DNA from: Cynocephalus volans
Lineage: Eukaryota > Chordata > Mammalia > Dermoptera > Cynocephalidae
Assembly (NCBI RefSeq): GCF_027409185.1
Contig: NC_084472.1
Location: 50,083,427 to 50,147,426 of the forward strand
DNA: 64,000 nt
Direction: 5' to 3'
Positions within the stretch are counted from its first letter, which is position 1. Each line of letters opens with the position of its first letter. The translations under genes were made by a program, and so were the position numbers. The notes beneath the pieces were generated by a model. That model was given only the letters and a program-made list of their open reading frames with translations. It ran no database searches and was not told the origin of the DNA. Shown here piece by piece: positions 1 through 13,232 of this stretch.

Positions 1-2649
1 ATCTCTCCTGTTTGCTCTCCCAATTCTCCTGGGACTAAGAGTGATATTAAACACATTGAACAACTAGCCTGGCACCTGCTGACTCATCAGAATGACAGAA
101 ACATTTAAGGCACACTAGTATGTACCTGATGCTTATCAGCTGGGCCAGGGGACCAATGCCAAACTATTACAAAAGCAAGCAGAGCAAACTCTCTTATTTG
201 GAAATCAGATGCATTCTAACCTTCAGTTCAATTCACTTGATTCTAACACTTTAACACATTATATAGTAACATGATGATTATTTCTGTTCTTCTAAATTAA
301 AAAATATTAACACAATGTCTTCTTTGAAATATTTCTTCAAATTCTATAAAGTTTGGCTGAACTGGAGCCATGTATTTTTCTTCCTATCACATAATCAGGA
401 TTAAAATATTTAATTTTAAAAAACATAAATTTTGGAGCAATTTCTCATATTCTCTAATCTGTGTATTGATTGCTCATCCAAACACGTTTAGTACCATAGT
501 CAAAATGAAGAGCAGGAAGGATAAGAGTCACAGAATGAGAAGAAAAGTCATTCCATAACCCTGAGATGGCTTTAGGGAAGCGGGGAGGAGTGTCATATTA
601 ATCAGGGTAGGGTCTGAGATAACAAGGGTGGGACTTAAAGAACCGAGCCAAGTTCATGAATAAAGCAAAGTGAATAATTATGATTTATCTGTATATCAAT
701 ATCCTCTGCAGGACATAACTTTGTGGAAAAAAATGTTGAATTAGCCATCATGAATCGAAATACCTGCAGAGCTCTGTGGTACTCATCATCCCAATAATTT
801 TCACTGAAAGATCCATGAGGATTAATTAGTTTTGGAGATAAGCCAGCTACAGACAGAAATATGACCTAAATTCTCACTGCACGAGCTAATTAGTTTTACT
901 TTAGAGCTGCTTCTTACGTAGTAGTTCCCTGAGAACCGACTATGATACAAAACCCTACTTAAATGGACTGATCTGCTCTTTTAGTACTACAAAATTCACA
1001 TGTATCTTTCCCAACCTGCCTTTCTACCTAATTTTGCCTAGTGTTTCCTTATGTTGGTGTCACTGTGAAAATGTGGTATGGGGGAGGAAGGGAGTGACTG
1101 TTCTAGATTTAATGTTTTTCATCATCAGTGCTAGAAAGATGAGTCTCCCCTTAGAACTTGATGTTACAACTCTTACTAACAATTTGGTCAGAACTCTTTA
1201 TGTATTAGGCTACTTTTCCCTCAGAAATATCAGCATTACAGGGTTTGCTCATATAGCCTGATGTACTTGCTTTAGTTTAGGGTAGGAATTTATTTGGGAA
1301 GAAAAAAATGTGCCCTCTGGATTCCCTTAGCTAAGCTATAATGGGTATACTAAAAGGGTCACTGTGAAAGAAAAGTAAAATTCTGAAATCAATTAATACT
1401 GTCTCCTTTTTAGCCGCACCTTGTTTTCTTCTAGTCTTTTCCCAGGGCTTGGAGCCTGTTCCCTGGCTGTTCTCCTTGGGTATATGGCTCCTTTCTTTGT
1501 TTAAGCCTTTCTCATATTTCTGCAAGGTTCTCAAAGGCACCTGTCCCCACATCCATTCCTACAGGTCCCTCCTTTTTACTTGCTAATCTGATATTCTAAT
1601 TGTTGTGAATGTGCTAATTGGCCAAAATATAATAATGTTAATTTTGAGATAACATACAATCCATTCTCTTGATGCACTGATTGCATACTGTTTTTGCAAA
1701 TTTTACTACTTGATAAAATTTATTTGTAAACCCCAAATCGTACTCGTGGTGCTTTTCCAGTCATTCACAGACATGCACAAATTGGTGAAAAATTTTGAGT
1801 AGCCCAACTCGCAAGGTCTCAGCTGAGTTCAAACAAGTCAATGCTCTACATTCTCATTTCAGCTCTCATACTGTTAACAAGCGTCCTTTTCATGGTCTCT
1901 ATAATGCCATATTTTTTTGCAGTTTTGCCCTTTTAGGTGGTGGGTTCCCTGTTTAAAATGACTCCCAAGTGTAGTGCTAAAGTTCTGTCTAATGTTTCTA
2001 AGGTCAAGGAGGCTGTGATACTCCCTACAGAGAAAATACGTGGGCTAGAGAAGCTTCATTCAGACATCAATTATAGTGCTGTTGGCCTTGAATTCAATGT
2101 TAACGAATCAATAATATATATTAAATAATGTGTCTTTAAACAGAAACACACATAAAACAAGGTTATGTATTGATCAGTCAATGAAAATGTTGTGACCAGA
2201 GGATCAAAAGAACCTAACTTTCTATTTCCTCAGGCTCAGAACTCACTGATTCAGTATTTGATATTTCAGTATCAAATGCTCTTTGAGGAACATGTTTGGG
2301 AAATGTTTCAAATTGTAGTTTTATAAATGAAGTAGAAATAGATTTTATATGACTGCTTTCTTGCTGACAATAACAGAGCCCAAGGTACTGATGCTCTCCC
2401 GTTGGTCTGTGAAGGTATTTCTACAGAGATCTAAAGTTCTCCGTATTTCTGGGGCTCTGACATACAGTGCAATTCTATCACACATGTTATGCTAGCATTC
2501 ACATTCTAAAAAGCTGCAGATGAAATTATTCTAATGGTGGAAATACCTAGTTCTCTGGTAAATTGGCAGGAGGATATCTTTGAGCAGGCTGCTTTTTGGT
2601 ACCTCTAAGACCACTGTAAAAAGAACACATCTGTATTTGCCTATGGAAT

Positions 2650-2800
2650 AGGTTGTGAATTCTGATAGATCTGGATCCAAACCCAGGGCCTGCCAATCAT
2701 CAGTTATGTGGTCTTGGGCAAATTACTTACCCTTTCTACCTTTTCATTTGCAAAACCCCCCAAAATTATTGAGGATTGAATTAAATAATATATGTAAAGT
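2650..2800 (+). repeat. MIR SINE fragment
   Basis: The core gtggtcttgggcaaattact is followed by ttaccctttctaccttttca and a weak 3' part. Confidence 0.7.
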
Positions 2801-3223
2801 TCATGTATTATATTATACATGATAGTGGCTCAACAGGAGGTTTCTAATATTATTTTGAATTACAGTCTGGCAATTCAAAAGGTGATTGTTAATATTAATT
2901 CTACTTACATCCAACTACACTCAAAAATCAGAGTAGTAAAGTATTTGGGCAGTTCCTATCAATTTTGTTTTCTAAGTGTATCATGTGTATTAATTTTGTT
3001 TCCCTATATTGATTTTTAGCTGTTGTTAGAAAATTATTTATTTTTAAACTTTGTGATTTTATTTTTTTAAAAATATGTAGTATATTCTTGTGATTCAAAG
3101 TTCAAAAGGCACAAAAAGTATACAGTAAAAAGTGTTCTTTCCTTCCTTGTCTCTTGCCCTAGTTCCCTTCCCCAGAAACAAACCTTCAAAATCTATTTTA
3201 TGCATAAATAATTAAACAGTTAG

Positions 3224-3402
3224 GGCTGGCCAGTTAGCTCAGTTGTTAGAGTGTAGTGCTGATAATACCAAAGTCCAGAGTTTGATCCCTGCACCAGCCA
3301 AATGCTGCCCCCCCAAAAAAAACTCCACAAAAAACAAAAACAGAAAAGCCTTATTTTTAAAAAAATTGGCAAAAATATATGTATATAGTAAAAAAAAAAA
3401 CT
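3224..3402 (+). repeat. CYN-type SINE, tRNA-Ile monomer
   Basis: The head ggctggccagttagctcag and a degenerate B box (gtttgatccc) follow tRNA-Ile closely. An A-rich tail with a C-run follows. It is flanked by 16-bp duplications, ataattaaacagttag (3208-3223) and ataattaagcaattag (3403-3418), with two mismatches, so the insertion is old within the family. It lies in RAB27B intron 1. Confidence 0.85.
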
Positions 3403-3674
3403 ATAATTAAGCAATTAGATATGTATATTCTTCTTTCTCCTTTTTCTGCACAATAATCAGCATGTTATTTAGGGCAGTCAAATGAAATACAGTAGATCTA
3501 GTTAAATGTACAATATTTGGGACATCTTACCTTAAAAAATTAACTGATGCTCTATCTGAAATTCAAATTTGACAGGTTGTCCTAAATTTTATTTGCTAAA
3601 GCTAGCATTCCTGAATTACTATTCACACTATTTTGCATGTTGTTTGTCTGCTTTTTATTTTTGTTATCTTTTCC

Positions 3675-3785
3675 ACATTAGAATCACCAGGGATAGTTTT
3701 AAAACTCCCAGCACTTAAGCCACACACTCCAGACCAATTTTATCAGAATCTTTAAGGGTTGTACATGGGCAACAGTATATTTTTT
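3675..3785 (+). mobile_element. hAT-Charlie-type MER fragment
   Basis: ttagaatcaccagggatagt, ccagaccaattttatcagaa and atctttaagggttgtacatg follow the common non-autonomous hAT consensus of mammals. Confidence 0.55.
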
Positions 3786-3794
3786 TGCAGTGAC

Positions 3795-3905
3795 TATCTT
3801 TATTGAAGAATAATTTACACACAAAAACGCACCCATTTTAAGTGTACCGTTCAATTAGTTTTGACAAATGTATACAACTGTTCTTACTTAATATATTTCA
3901 GCAAT
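3795..3905 (-). mobile_element. Old L1 3' UTR fragment, reverse
   Basis: The text tttattgaagaataatttac followed by acccattttaagtgtaccgt is the reverse of the 3' UTR of mammalian-wide L1M elements. Only about 110 bases are recognisable. Confidence 0.6.
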
Positions 3906-4209
3906 CACTCAAAAATCAGTTCTTAAATTGCAAACTATTTAGAGCAAGCATTTTATTTTATACTAATTCTCTTCTTCATAGGACTTGGGCATTCTGTAAG
4001 TGATTCAGATCATTACAGGTTGACTAACAACAGAGTTCTTTATTGCACTCACTATTTAAGTTTAATGCACAAAATGAGAAATACTATTAATGAGTGTTTG
4101 CAATCGCAACCCTCGTTACGAAAAATGCAAAGATTGCAAAGAAATGGTAGCCAACTTTTTAATACCAAGAAATCATCTCCACCTACTCAAGGTCTCCCCA
4201 TTGGCTGAG

Positions 4210-4335
4210 TGGTATGCCAGGTAGATACACATCTCCATTTATAGGAGGGAGGATCTGAGATTCAGGTTAAAGAAATTCTTCAAGCCACATAGCTAGTAAT
4301 TAGAGGAATGTCTAATCCCAAAGTCTTGGTGGGGA
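4210..4335 (-). repeat. MIR SINE fragment, reverse
   Basis: caagccacatagctagtaat is the reverse of the MIR core, with flanking decayed sequence. Confidence 0.65.
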
Positions 4336-5750
4336 CATATCCCAATCTAGCCTAATTTTGAGATTCCACCTTTCTTAACACTATTCAGAAACTCCTATTT
4401 TTAATTCAGAAAACAATTCAGAACAGCTGTTTCTGTTTCTCAGCAGATGACTATCTCAGTTAAAATGCCTTCCAGAGAAAACCAGCAGAGAGAAACCAAA
4501 CAGGGAAAATTCCTTTGGGCTCAAGTTTCTTTGATCTGTATTAAAGCCTTTACAAGGTAGTTCTGGATTTTGTGTTTATTGGTTCACCTGCCTTAAGTCA
4601 CCTGAGCATGAAGGGCTTGCGATAAAAAGAGTTGAAAGGATGTAATTACAAGTTGTGATTTAGGGGGATAAGCAGTAGTGTCTTTTGCTAATGAACCTTA
4701 TCATTCCCCTTAAATTGTGTGTGTATCACATCCATGTCTCGATGTGCGGCTATAATGAAGGAATTGAATTAAAACACTAGGGGTGGATATCTTGTTTCTG
4801 CACATGCCAAGTATCTTCTTTCTCTTCCTTTATGGGCATGTTTTTTGAAATGCATGATGTGGAGACAGACCACAAAACCGTTCTAGTTTCTGCAGCAGAA
4901 CACAATGTGAGTATCTGTTTCAAGGTCATTTCCTGATAATGATATCTTCCAGTTAATTTGAGACATAGATTCAGGGAGGAGAGAAGAAACTGAACTTTAT
5001 TCCTGGAGTTGCTGTTTTCAATCTGTCTCCAACTTTACAGCAATTTTGAAAGTCTCTTGTACATAATTGATGTTCAGTAAATGTATATTGAACTGTCTTG
5101 ACATTCTCTTTTAAAACTGAGGATATGCTATGTTCTGGGTAATTTGGCAGAATGGGGATGTCAGTGGGGACACAATTATCATGGAATCAGAGTCTGTAGA
5201 GCTGCAATGTGATCTCAAATTCTTTTAATTTTGACAATCTCAATTCACTTAGGAGCACCTTTAGAACATCAACTGAACTTGAAATCTTAACATTCGGCAA
5301 AAAGTAAATGAGAAAGAATTCTTTAAGGTCTGGTAAATTTCAGCAAGTTTGATGCCTGGCATTCTATGGCAAGTTGTGGACTTGCTTAAAAAAAAAAAAT
5401 CCGTGAAACCACAATTTGAGTGATTCCAGTAGTTTGGAATTGGTTCTTGCCCAGAATCCAAAGGATAATGCTGCGACAGCAACAGAGAAATTATAAGTAT
5501 AGTTTTCTCTGAAGAGCTATGAAAGAAGAGAAATGGAGTCTAGGTTAACTTCTTAATGTTTTGATAATTCTATTCAGTGGTCTGAAGTTCTTGATTGTGT
5601 CTTTTCAGAAGTATCACAGCCTTGTATGCTTTACCATTCAGTGGGTTCTTTTCGTGTGTATTTTCATTTCATGTGTATTACATTAGTGCACCTTCTTTTG
5701 GTTGAAGGACTTTTATTGTTACCAAACGGGGGTGGGGGGGGCAGGGTGCG

Positions 5751-6387
5751 GTTTGTCATCGTCCACTGTGCCAAAATGACTAAAGAGTCTTTCATGCCAA
5801 AGTTTGTGGTCATAAAGATCAGCGTTTATTTATTTGAATGGCCAGTCAAAGGAGGATGAACCAGCTAAAGGTGCTGGAAACTCCTGACTCCTGGAAGGCT
5901 GAAAATCACAGATATTTATAGGGCAGGAATTTGGGTAAGGGTCTGAGGATCGTGTGAGAGTCTGACTGGTCAGCAGTGAAGTCAGCGCAGTTATTTCTGA
6001 CATCGTGACAAATGTCTTCCTTGGCCCCTTCAAGTCCTTAGATGTGCTCAAAGGCAGGTCTGTGGTCACTGGTGGTCTTGGAAAACAACTCAGGATTGGC
6101 ATCGGTGGAGTTACCTATAGCCATTGTCCCTAGGAACAAACCTCTTGTGAGCATTGAATCTTCTCTCACCTCTATTGCCTAAAGAAGTATGTGTTAAACT
6201 AACCCTATTCTTACCCTAGAGCTAAGCAAAGCAAGCATAATGATTACTTCAGGAATCGTAACTGCCAAGTTTGGTCAAGCAAATTGTTCTTTCTTTTCTC
6301 CTCTCTTAGGCCTAAACCCACACATGCCCCAAGGCCTGCAGATGTCAAAGGCCTGTTTAGCCTGCACAGCCTAAAGGAGCTCTTTTG
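5751..6387 (-). mobile_element. Possible LTR-like element, reverse
   Basis: Read on the - strand, the last part has AATAAA (in ttcaaataaataaacgc, 5825-5841) followed about 80 bases later by a TGACA end, as in an LTR. On both sides lie similar G-rich texts (ggcagggtgcgg near 5740 and ggcagggtgggg near 6387). No family was recognised and the ends are uncertain. Confidence 0.3.
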
Positions 6388-6495
6388 GCAGGGTGGGGCC
6401 GGAGGGGGGGCGATGTGCCTGCAACCAATTTCATTATTAAGCTTGGAATGATGTATATATAGTTCAAGTCAGGAGTTTATAAAATTCCCTCTTTG

Positions 6496-6643
6496 GGGCC
6501 GAGCCCGTGGCGCACTCGGGAGAGTGCGGCGCTGGGAGCGCGGCGACGCTCCCGCCGCAGGTTCGGATTCTACATAGGAATGGCCAGTGCACTCACTGGC
6601 TGAGTGCTAGTCACGAAAAAGACAAAAAAAAAAAAAAAAAAAA
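6496..6643 (+). repeat. CYN-type SINE, derived form with shortened second module
   Basis: The first module runs from gggccgagcccgtggcgcac through a B box (aggttcggattc). The second module starts at ggccagtgcactcactggct and then jumps to a tcacgaaaaagac tail, missing its own B box. A long A tract follows. Flanking duplications aaaattccctctttg are at 6481-6495 and 6644-6658. Confidence 0.9.
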
Positions 6644-7993
6644 AAAATTCCCTCTTTGTCCAGCTCAGACCTTTCTATAGCTTCATCCCCTTCCTTTGGC
6701 CCACTTCCATTTGAATTTTTTTTTTTTTTGGTACGTTTTTGCCTGTGGCTTCTTTTACATCTAGAACCCAGTACTGCTCATAGGTCTTTATAAATTCTAG
6801 CTGAACAAATTCATATTCTCCCTTTAATCCCCACCATTTTATTGAATCCTGTTTCAACACATAGCTTTAAAATTAGTGTATTAGCAAAAGTGCAGGTAAT
6901 TATACATTTAATGAAATGCCACCAGTAAAGGGCAGAGTAGTTTTCCAGGTCAATTATTTACAATGGCTTTTAGAATCTGAAGAGTTCAACAAATGTGGGC
7001 TGAGACCAATTACAATACAGATGCTTAGAATTTGTCGTGACATCTTTAGGGCCGGGTAGGAACAAAACTGAGAGGGAGGGGAGACCGGCTTGACTTTCTA
7101 GTCCCCTCCCTGCCAATAAACACACTTCTTGTGTGTGTGCCCCTCCATTTGTGCATTGACCTTATTCTCCTAATTGTCTAGTCTCTCCTTTTCTTTCCCA
7201 TCCACGAATTTCACTGATACAAGTACGCCCTATTCCAGCCCTTTCTTTGCCTTTTTTTCATTATCTGTTCAACAAATATGTTGTACCTCTTTTTACCAGC
7301 TACTCCGCTAAGCCTTGGAAGACTTAGTTTAGGTGATTGTGGTAGATGAGTTTAATGAGTTTACTTAATCAACACTAAGGAGTGGAACTAGTTGATATAT
7401 TACCACCTTGGTGACTTCCAGCCCTAATACAGTTAACATTGCTTCTTTCCACGAGCACCATTAAGAATGTCTGTTTTCATAAGGATTTCAGGCACTGTGG
7501 CTGGGCAGATGCTGGAAGCCAGGGAGGTCTTTTAGTATACCTCAAACAGCTGTCTACAGAGGCTACTTTTAGAGAGCAGCTATGGAAAAAAAGATACAGG
7601 AAAACACAAGAGGTTTTCTATCAGTTTGCCTTTGTATCACATGGGAGAGCAAACATAACTTTTGTTTATAAAGATGTGGAGATTGAAAACTAAAGCAGGT
7701 AAATTAAATGCAAAATTTCCTAGTCCACTGTAACATGACTATAATATAGGTTCTGAAATTCAACATAGCTGAAATTTGCCTGCAGGTAGACATACCTTCA
7801 GAGTCCAGTCTCTTACTGAGCAATTAGTCTCTCAGCTATTAAAAAATTGAGTTCAAAGTAAAAACAATAGCATAGTACAAACTTCATCCTTTGGTTTACA
7901 TATAATGCAAATTAGTTACATCCTATGGTGATAATGTTTTCTGGAATTTTCCTGAGATGCAGGTCACTTTTATACACGTAAAATGTGATTCTT

Positions 7994-8186
7994 TTTTTTT
8001 CTTTTTTATTATTTTTTATTTTAATTTATCAATATACAATGTAGTTGATTTTCATGTCCCTGTACAAATCCCTCCTTTCCCTCCTCCCTCTCTCCCACAT
8101 CAACATCATATCTGTTCATAAGTCTTAACACATCCAAGGAGTTGTGATTGTTGTCTCTTCTCCTCCACATTCACTTGTTTGTATAT

Positions 8187-8217
<31 letters not shown>

Positions 8218-8895
8218 TTCATTCATTCATTCATTTATTTATTTTAGCTCCTACAAATAAGTGAGAACATGAGGTATTTCTCTTTCTGTCTCTGGCTTAT
8301 TTCACTTAATATAATTTTCTCTAAGTCCATCCATGTTGCTGCAAGTGGTAATATTTCATTTTTTTTATAGCAGAGTAGTGTTCCATTGTGTAGATATACC
8401 ACAGTCTCCTTATCCACTCATCTGATGAAGGGCATTTAGGTTGGTTCCACCTATTAGCTATTGTAAATCGTGCTGCAATGAACATTGGAGTACAGGTATA
8501 CCCTCAACTTGATGATTTCCATTCCTCTGGGTGTATTTCCAGCAGTGGAATAGCTGAGTCATATGGTAGGTCTATCTGTAATTGTTTGAGGAAACGCCAC
8601 ACCATTTTCCATAAAGGCTGCACCATTTTGCAATCCCACCAACAGTGTAGGAGGATTCCTTTTTCTCTGCAACCTCTCCAGCATTTATCATTCTCAGTCT
8701 TTTGGATATTAGCCATCCTAACTGGAGTGAGATGGTATCTCAAAATGTTTTTGATTTGCATTTCCCAAATGCTTAGTGATGTTGAGCATTTTTTCATGTG
8801 TCTGTTGGCCATTTGTATATCTTCCTTTGAGAAATGCCTATGCAGCTCCTTTGCCCATTTTTTAATTGGGTTACTTGTTTTACAAATAAATAAAA
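7994..8895 (-). mobile_element. L1 3' fragment, reverse
   Basis: The - strand encodes the C-terminal region of L1 ORF2 protein (8812-8504, with the motifs [15 protein letters not shown] and LLHCWWDCK), then the last residues and a 3' UTR ending in a T tract at 7994 (polyA of the element). Flanking duplications taaaatgtgattctt (7979-7993) and taaaatatgattctt (8896-8910) differ at one base. It is truncated and not coding competent. A TTTA/TTCA microsatellite (about 8183-8245) lies inside the 3' UTR. Confidence 0.92.
8183..8245 (+). repeat. Microsatellite (TTTA)n/(TTCA)n inside L1
   Basis: About ten TTTA units followed by four TTCA units lie in the 3' UTR of the reverse L1. Confidence 0.9.
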
Positions 8896-8912
8896 TAAAA
8901 TATGATTCTTGT

Positions 8913-8990
8913 GGCTGGCCAGTTAGCTCAGTTGGTTAGAGCATGGTGCTGACAACACTAAGGTCCTATCCCTATACTGGCCAGCCAAAA
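8913..8990 (+). repeat. CYN-type SINE, tRNA-Ile monomer
   Basis: ggctggccagttagctcag begins a tRNA-Ile-like unit with a degraded B box and a short A-rich tail. It sits immediately after the 3' duplication of an L1 insertion and is itself followed by a related AT-rich target sequence (8991-9010). Confidence 0.8.
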
Positions 8991-9519
8991 ATAAAATATA
9001 TATGATTTTTACTTTTATTTGAAATATGGATTATTTACACTATACAACATCAAAATGATTTTTAAGGTTAACTGTTTCTCCATTAACAGCCTTGCATAAG
9101 GGTAAAATGAGGGTTTGAGCCAGTGATTCTCTCAAGTGAGATCACCTCTTTGGTAATCTTACCCTGGAGCACTTAAATGAGATTCCAGTACTCATCAAAA
9201 TTCCTCATCACATACTTTTACACATGATTCTGAAAATTAAGGAAGCAAAGGTGGGTACTAAATACATTTTTGTCTTAGAAACTGCTTGGTGTTGAAAAGT
9301 GTACTTTTACCCATCAGGGTCCTTTAATTCGATAGCATTATATTTGTGAGTTTAGATTGGTTTCTTCTTCAGATTCAGTATGTAAGATAACTTTTAGGGT
9401 AAAGATACTTTTTCTTATATAAAGCATTCAGTTTTCTTGTGTATACAACCTGAAGTTCTCCAAGATGAGCAGTCTTTATCACAGAACCACATTAAATTAG
9501 ATCTAACATTGCATATATT

Positions 9520-10060
9520 AGTGTATTCAGCAAACATTTGTTGATCACCTATTTTGATCTAGGCCCCAAAGCAAACAAGACACGTGAGGCTGCTGCCCTC
9601 CCAGAGTTTGCATTTTAGGGGGAAGTGAGTGATAAGACAGCTGAGGGGAAGGGCCACAAAAAGAATTAAAATTGGGGGAAGCCATAGAAAGTGAATGGGA
9701 GCCTTCTTTAGATATGGGCCTCTGCAAGACCTCTCTGAAAAAAAAAAAAGTTAAAGCTGACAACTGAATGGTAGTTAGGAGACAGCTTGTGAAAATGGGG
9801 AGGAGAAAAAGTTACAGGCAGAGAGAACGGCAAGTGCAAAGGCCCTGAGTCACGATGAAACTTGGCTTCTTCAAGGGAACTTGTCAGAGCCAGATCATAT
9901 AGCACTTTGCAAGCCAGACAAAAGACTTTTTTGGTTTGATTGGATGCCATTGAAAAATATTAAGCAAAACAGTAATGTGGTCTGACTTAATTTTTTTAGA
10001 TACCTACTCGTTATATGGAGAATGGATGGAGGAAGGGCAAAACTAGAGGCATGAAGATGA
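9520..10060 (+). repeat. Old dispersed mammalian repeat, class not resolved
   Basis: cagcaaacatttgttgatca, then agagaacggcaagtgcaaag and attaagcaaaacagtaatgt lie in the order of a widespread old repeat. I cannot name the class. ORFs on the - strand in this stretch are chance. Confidence 0.4.
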
Positions 10061-11111
10061 GTTACAAGGTTCTCCTTAGTGGCAATGGCCACACAGTTGA
10101 TCCAAATTAGGACCCTTCTGATAGTGACAGTTGCTACCATTAACAGAACAGGATGTGTAAATTGGGCCCATGCCAGCAGACCAGAGCATGTGATCATTTT
10201 AACTATTACAGTTGTCTTGATAGGGAGAGAGTAGTGGAGCATCTTATGACATTTCATTTAATCCCCATGATAAACTCTGTGCCCAATAAATGTTTGAGTT
10301 CGTGAGTATACGATTTATAAACAGAGCTTCGCTGCACGTGTATTGGGAAGTCTAATTCCAATTATAAAACCCACACTCTTTATTCAATTTCTTACCTAAT
10401 ACCTCATAATTGTTGCTTTTTAAATACTTTTTTAAAGTATCTCACATATTTCCATTTCTTCCTTCACTTCCTCCTCTCTCTTGGGTTTAGTGTTCTACAT
10501 TCAGAGGTTCCATAAATGTATTTACTGTACTAGTTTTTATCAAAGGCAGGAATCACAGAGGCCATTGACAGCATAGAGTCCACAGGCAACTTTTTGATCT
10601 TTACTTTGAAACACGCTGTATCACATTTAATGTCCTAATGCCCAACCTCAGAAGGCCTCTACCCAAGCAATCTGGCAGGGTTCATTAAACAAGACTGATG
10701 ATATGTGGTACCCTACCTTTCCACCCTCACCTTTTACAAAGAACTTTCTCCTCTGTCCTCTTTTGCCCATCCAGGAAACAATATGACCTTCCTCCCAGGT
10801 AAAGAGACCTAGGAATCATTTCCATAGTACCCCACCCCACCCTTTATAAGTAGAGTAATTTTTATGTGTTAGATAATTTGCGTCAAATTCTCAATTAAAA
10901 GAAAAGAATATCTCATTCTCCCACTTTGAATTATAGACATGAAAAATGTTAAGTTTTTATATTATAAAATTTGCATTATAAACTGTATGTTTCTGGCTTA
11001 CTCCATAAGTATTCAAAACAGACACATCTGATAAGACCACATGAAACAGAAGACTGGCTTTTGGGTTGTATATGCACAGACCTAATGATCTTCCCATGCT
11101 CAGTATTCCTA

Positions 11112-11170
11112 TGTGTGTGTGTGTCTGTGTGTGTGCATGTGTTTATGCATTCATGCATATGCATTTATGA
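11112..11170 (+). repeat. TG-rich simple repeat
   Basis: Imperfect TG runs grade into an ATGCAT-rich stretch, giving an alternating purine-pyrimidine tract. Confidence 0.8.
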
Positions 11171-13086
11171 ATGTGCACATGCTTATTTGTATTGCTTAAG
11201 AAAATGTAAATCTATCTACCATGAGATAAAATATTTCATTTTCTGACATTTGTGATTAATCCACAAGGGCACCTTACCTTTAGTTCGATTTATAAAACTA
11301 GTTTCAGTTTTAAGTCCTAGGGAAAGTCAGCTCTTTCCAATGATATTGGAAGATTTTAAGGTGTACAATATTACAGTCTCTGTCTTTGCTTGATTAAAGG
11401 AAAGACAATGGACTTAATATTAGACAGTGTTTGTCATTGTGCAAATAAGAACTAGGTGATTAACTGTTTAATGACATTATCAGAAGGGCAGCACCAACTT
11501 TCTCACAGAATATAAACCCTCTCCTAGTCACATACAATGGCACTTTCAACTTAACGTATTCAACAGAAATACATAGTTAGAGTGAATGTGAAACATTTCT
11601 GTTTTGTGATTCTATGTAATTAGAATTTGTACTCTTGAAATTTAATATGTAGGCATTTAGCATCATAATTATGCCTCTTATTGTAAAAATAATACTACAA
11701 AAATGGACTCAGATTCCAGCAGGAATGCCCCCTCTTGCAGTTAAGTTTACTGGAATCTTATAAGATGGTGAAAGAAAGATTTGGATTTTCCTTTTAAAAA
11801 CTAAAAATGACATTGTAAGAACATTTTTGACATTAGGGGAATAGAGTGATTCCCACAAATTTCTTTGAGACCCTGACCTTCAGTAAACTGGAATGTATCA
11901 GATACAGTAAATGTATTCCTTGTGATAGATAACCTATTGTGACTTCTTTTCCACTGAAATGTTAATATTTGCCTTTTAGTATTTGACTTAATGTAGCAAG
12001 TTATATTTGTCCTTCTGTACAAAAATATCAGAAACAAACATGTCAATCTTAAATTGTGGTCATGTTTTTCCTTGGCCAGGAAGTGACTTTACAGAGATGA
12101 GATGTAACACAACCCAGTCTGTTTTTTCAGCATGCCACAAACTTTTCTTTCCTTTCAGATCAACTCTAAATATAGGCAAAGTTAATTTTGTAAGTGCTGT
12201 CTTATAACGAATCTTAGTTTATAAGAATTCCAACTTTTGGTGTGTATGTTTTTTGTTTTTGCTGAATTCATGATTCTTTTTCAGCAAGAACACTCACTAT
12301 GGCTATGAGCAGTTCAGAGAGTATGTTTCCATATCAAGATTTCTTTCTCAGTTTAAGGAAAAGTTGGGCAAAAGCATAATGCAAAATTCTAAGTAGCAAC
12401 TTTTATGTAAGTGTAATTTCAGCAAACCACTCACTTTTTTTAATGTTTCATGACTTTTGTCAACCAAAAATTGTTACTGCTTTCCTAGAATTCTCCACTG
12501 CCAGAACCCTAGTGAGCTCTGAGTCAGTCACCAAGAAGCAACTTTCTGCTCTATTCTGATTAAACTTTAAAATGCACCAAACAGCAGGAAAGGTGGTCAT
12601 AGCTGTAAATGTCTTTGTGCTAATGATGACTTTTCTCACCAGTAATAGCGGGGGGTGAGACTTGACAAAGACAAAATTATAAATGTTTTATATTGGAAAA
12701 TGCTAGGTGGGTTTAAGACATGGTCAGTTGATTAGGTTACTGCCAAGAAGTAAACAATAGACTAATTAAAGCTGTAATTAGTCATTGTTGACAGATTGTA
12801 TTTTTAATCAGAGCTCTTATAGGGGATGTAGTGAATAATCTAGTGCTTTGTTAAACAGAAATAAAGCCAGCTTTTTAAAATTTAGCCATGCCTTATCCTT
12901 GGGATTTGTATACCACCTGTGCTCTTAAAAATCTGGTGACTTCATTTTAGCCTATAAAGTAACCCATATTAATTAATTATTTTGTGTTTTTATTGTATTG
13001 TTTGGTTACATAATTTTTTATGGCTCCCTATTTCTTGGCAAGTCAAGAGTGGAAGAGAATTCTTGGTGACTAGAAGCACTGAGCTG

Positions 13087-13232
13087 GGCCTTTCACATAA
13101 TTATAACTGCACATAAAGAACCTAAGAATTAAGGGTCAAGTAATATCCCCATGGCCTCATGATTGGTAAATGGCAAAAACTGAACTTCTAAACCAGGGTT
13201 GTGGACTCCAGCCTCTTCCTCTTAGAATTATA
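13087..13232 (-). repeat. MIR SINE fragment, reverse
   Basis: ggtcaagtaatatccccatg and gattggtaaatggcaaaaac follow the reverse MIR consensus. Confidence 0.6.

Noticed and set aside
3224..3300. tRNA-Ile gene candidates (also at 8913, 20141 and 61634)
   Set aside because: The cloverleaf is broken, each copy has an A-rich tail or target duplication, and there are several dispersed copies. They are tRNA-derived SINEs, not tRNA genes.
8478..8939. 153-codon ORF on the + strand
   Set aside because: It is the antisense of the L1 ORF2 C-terminal region, which is readable on the - strand at 8812-8504.
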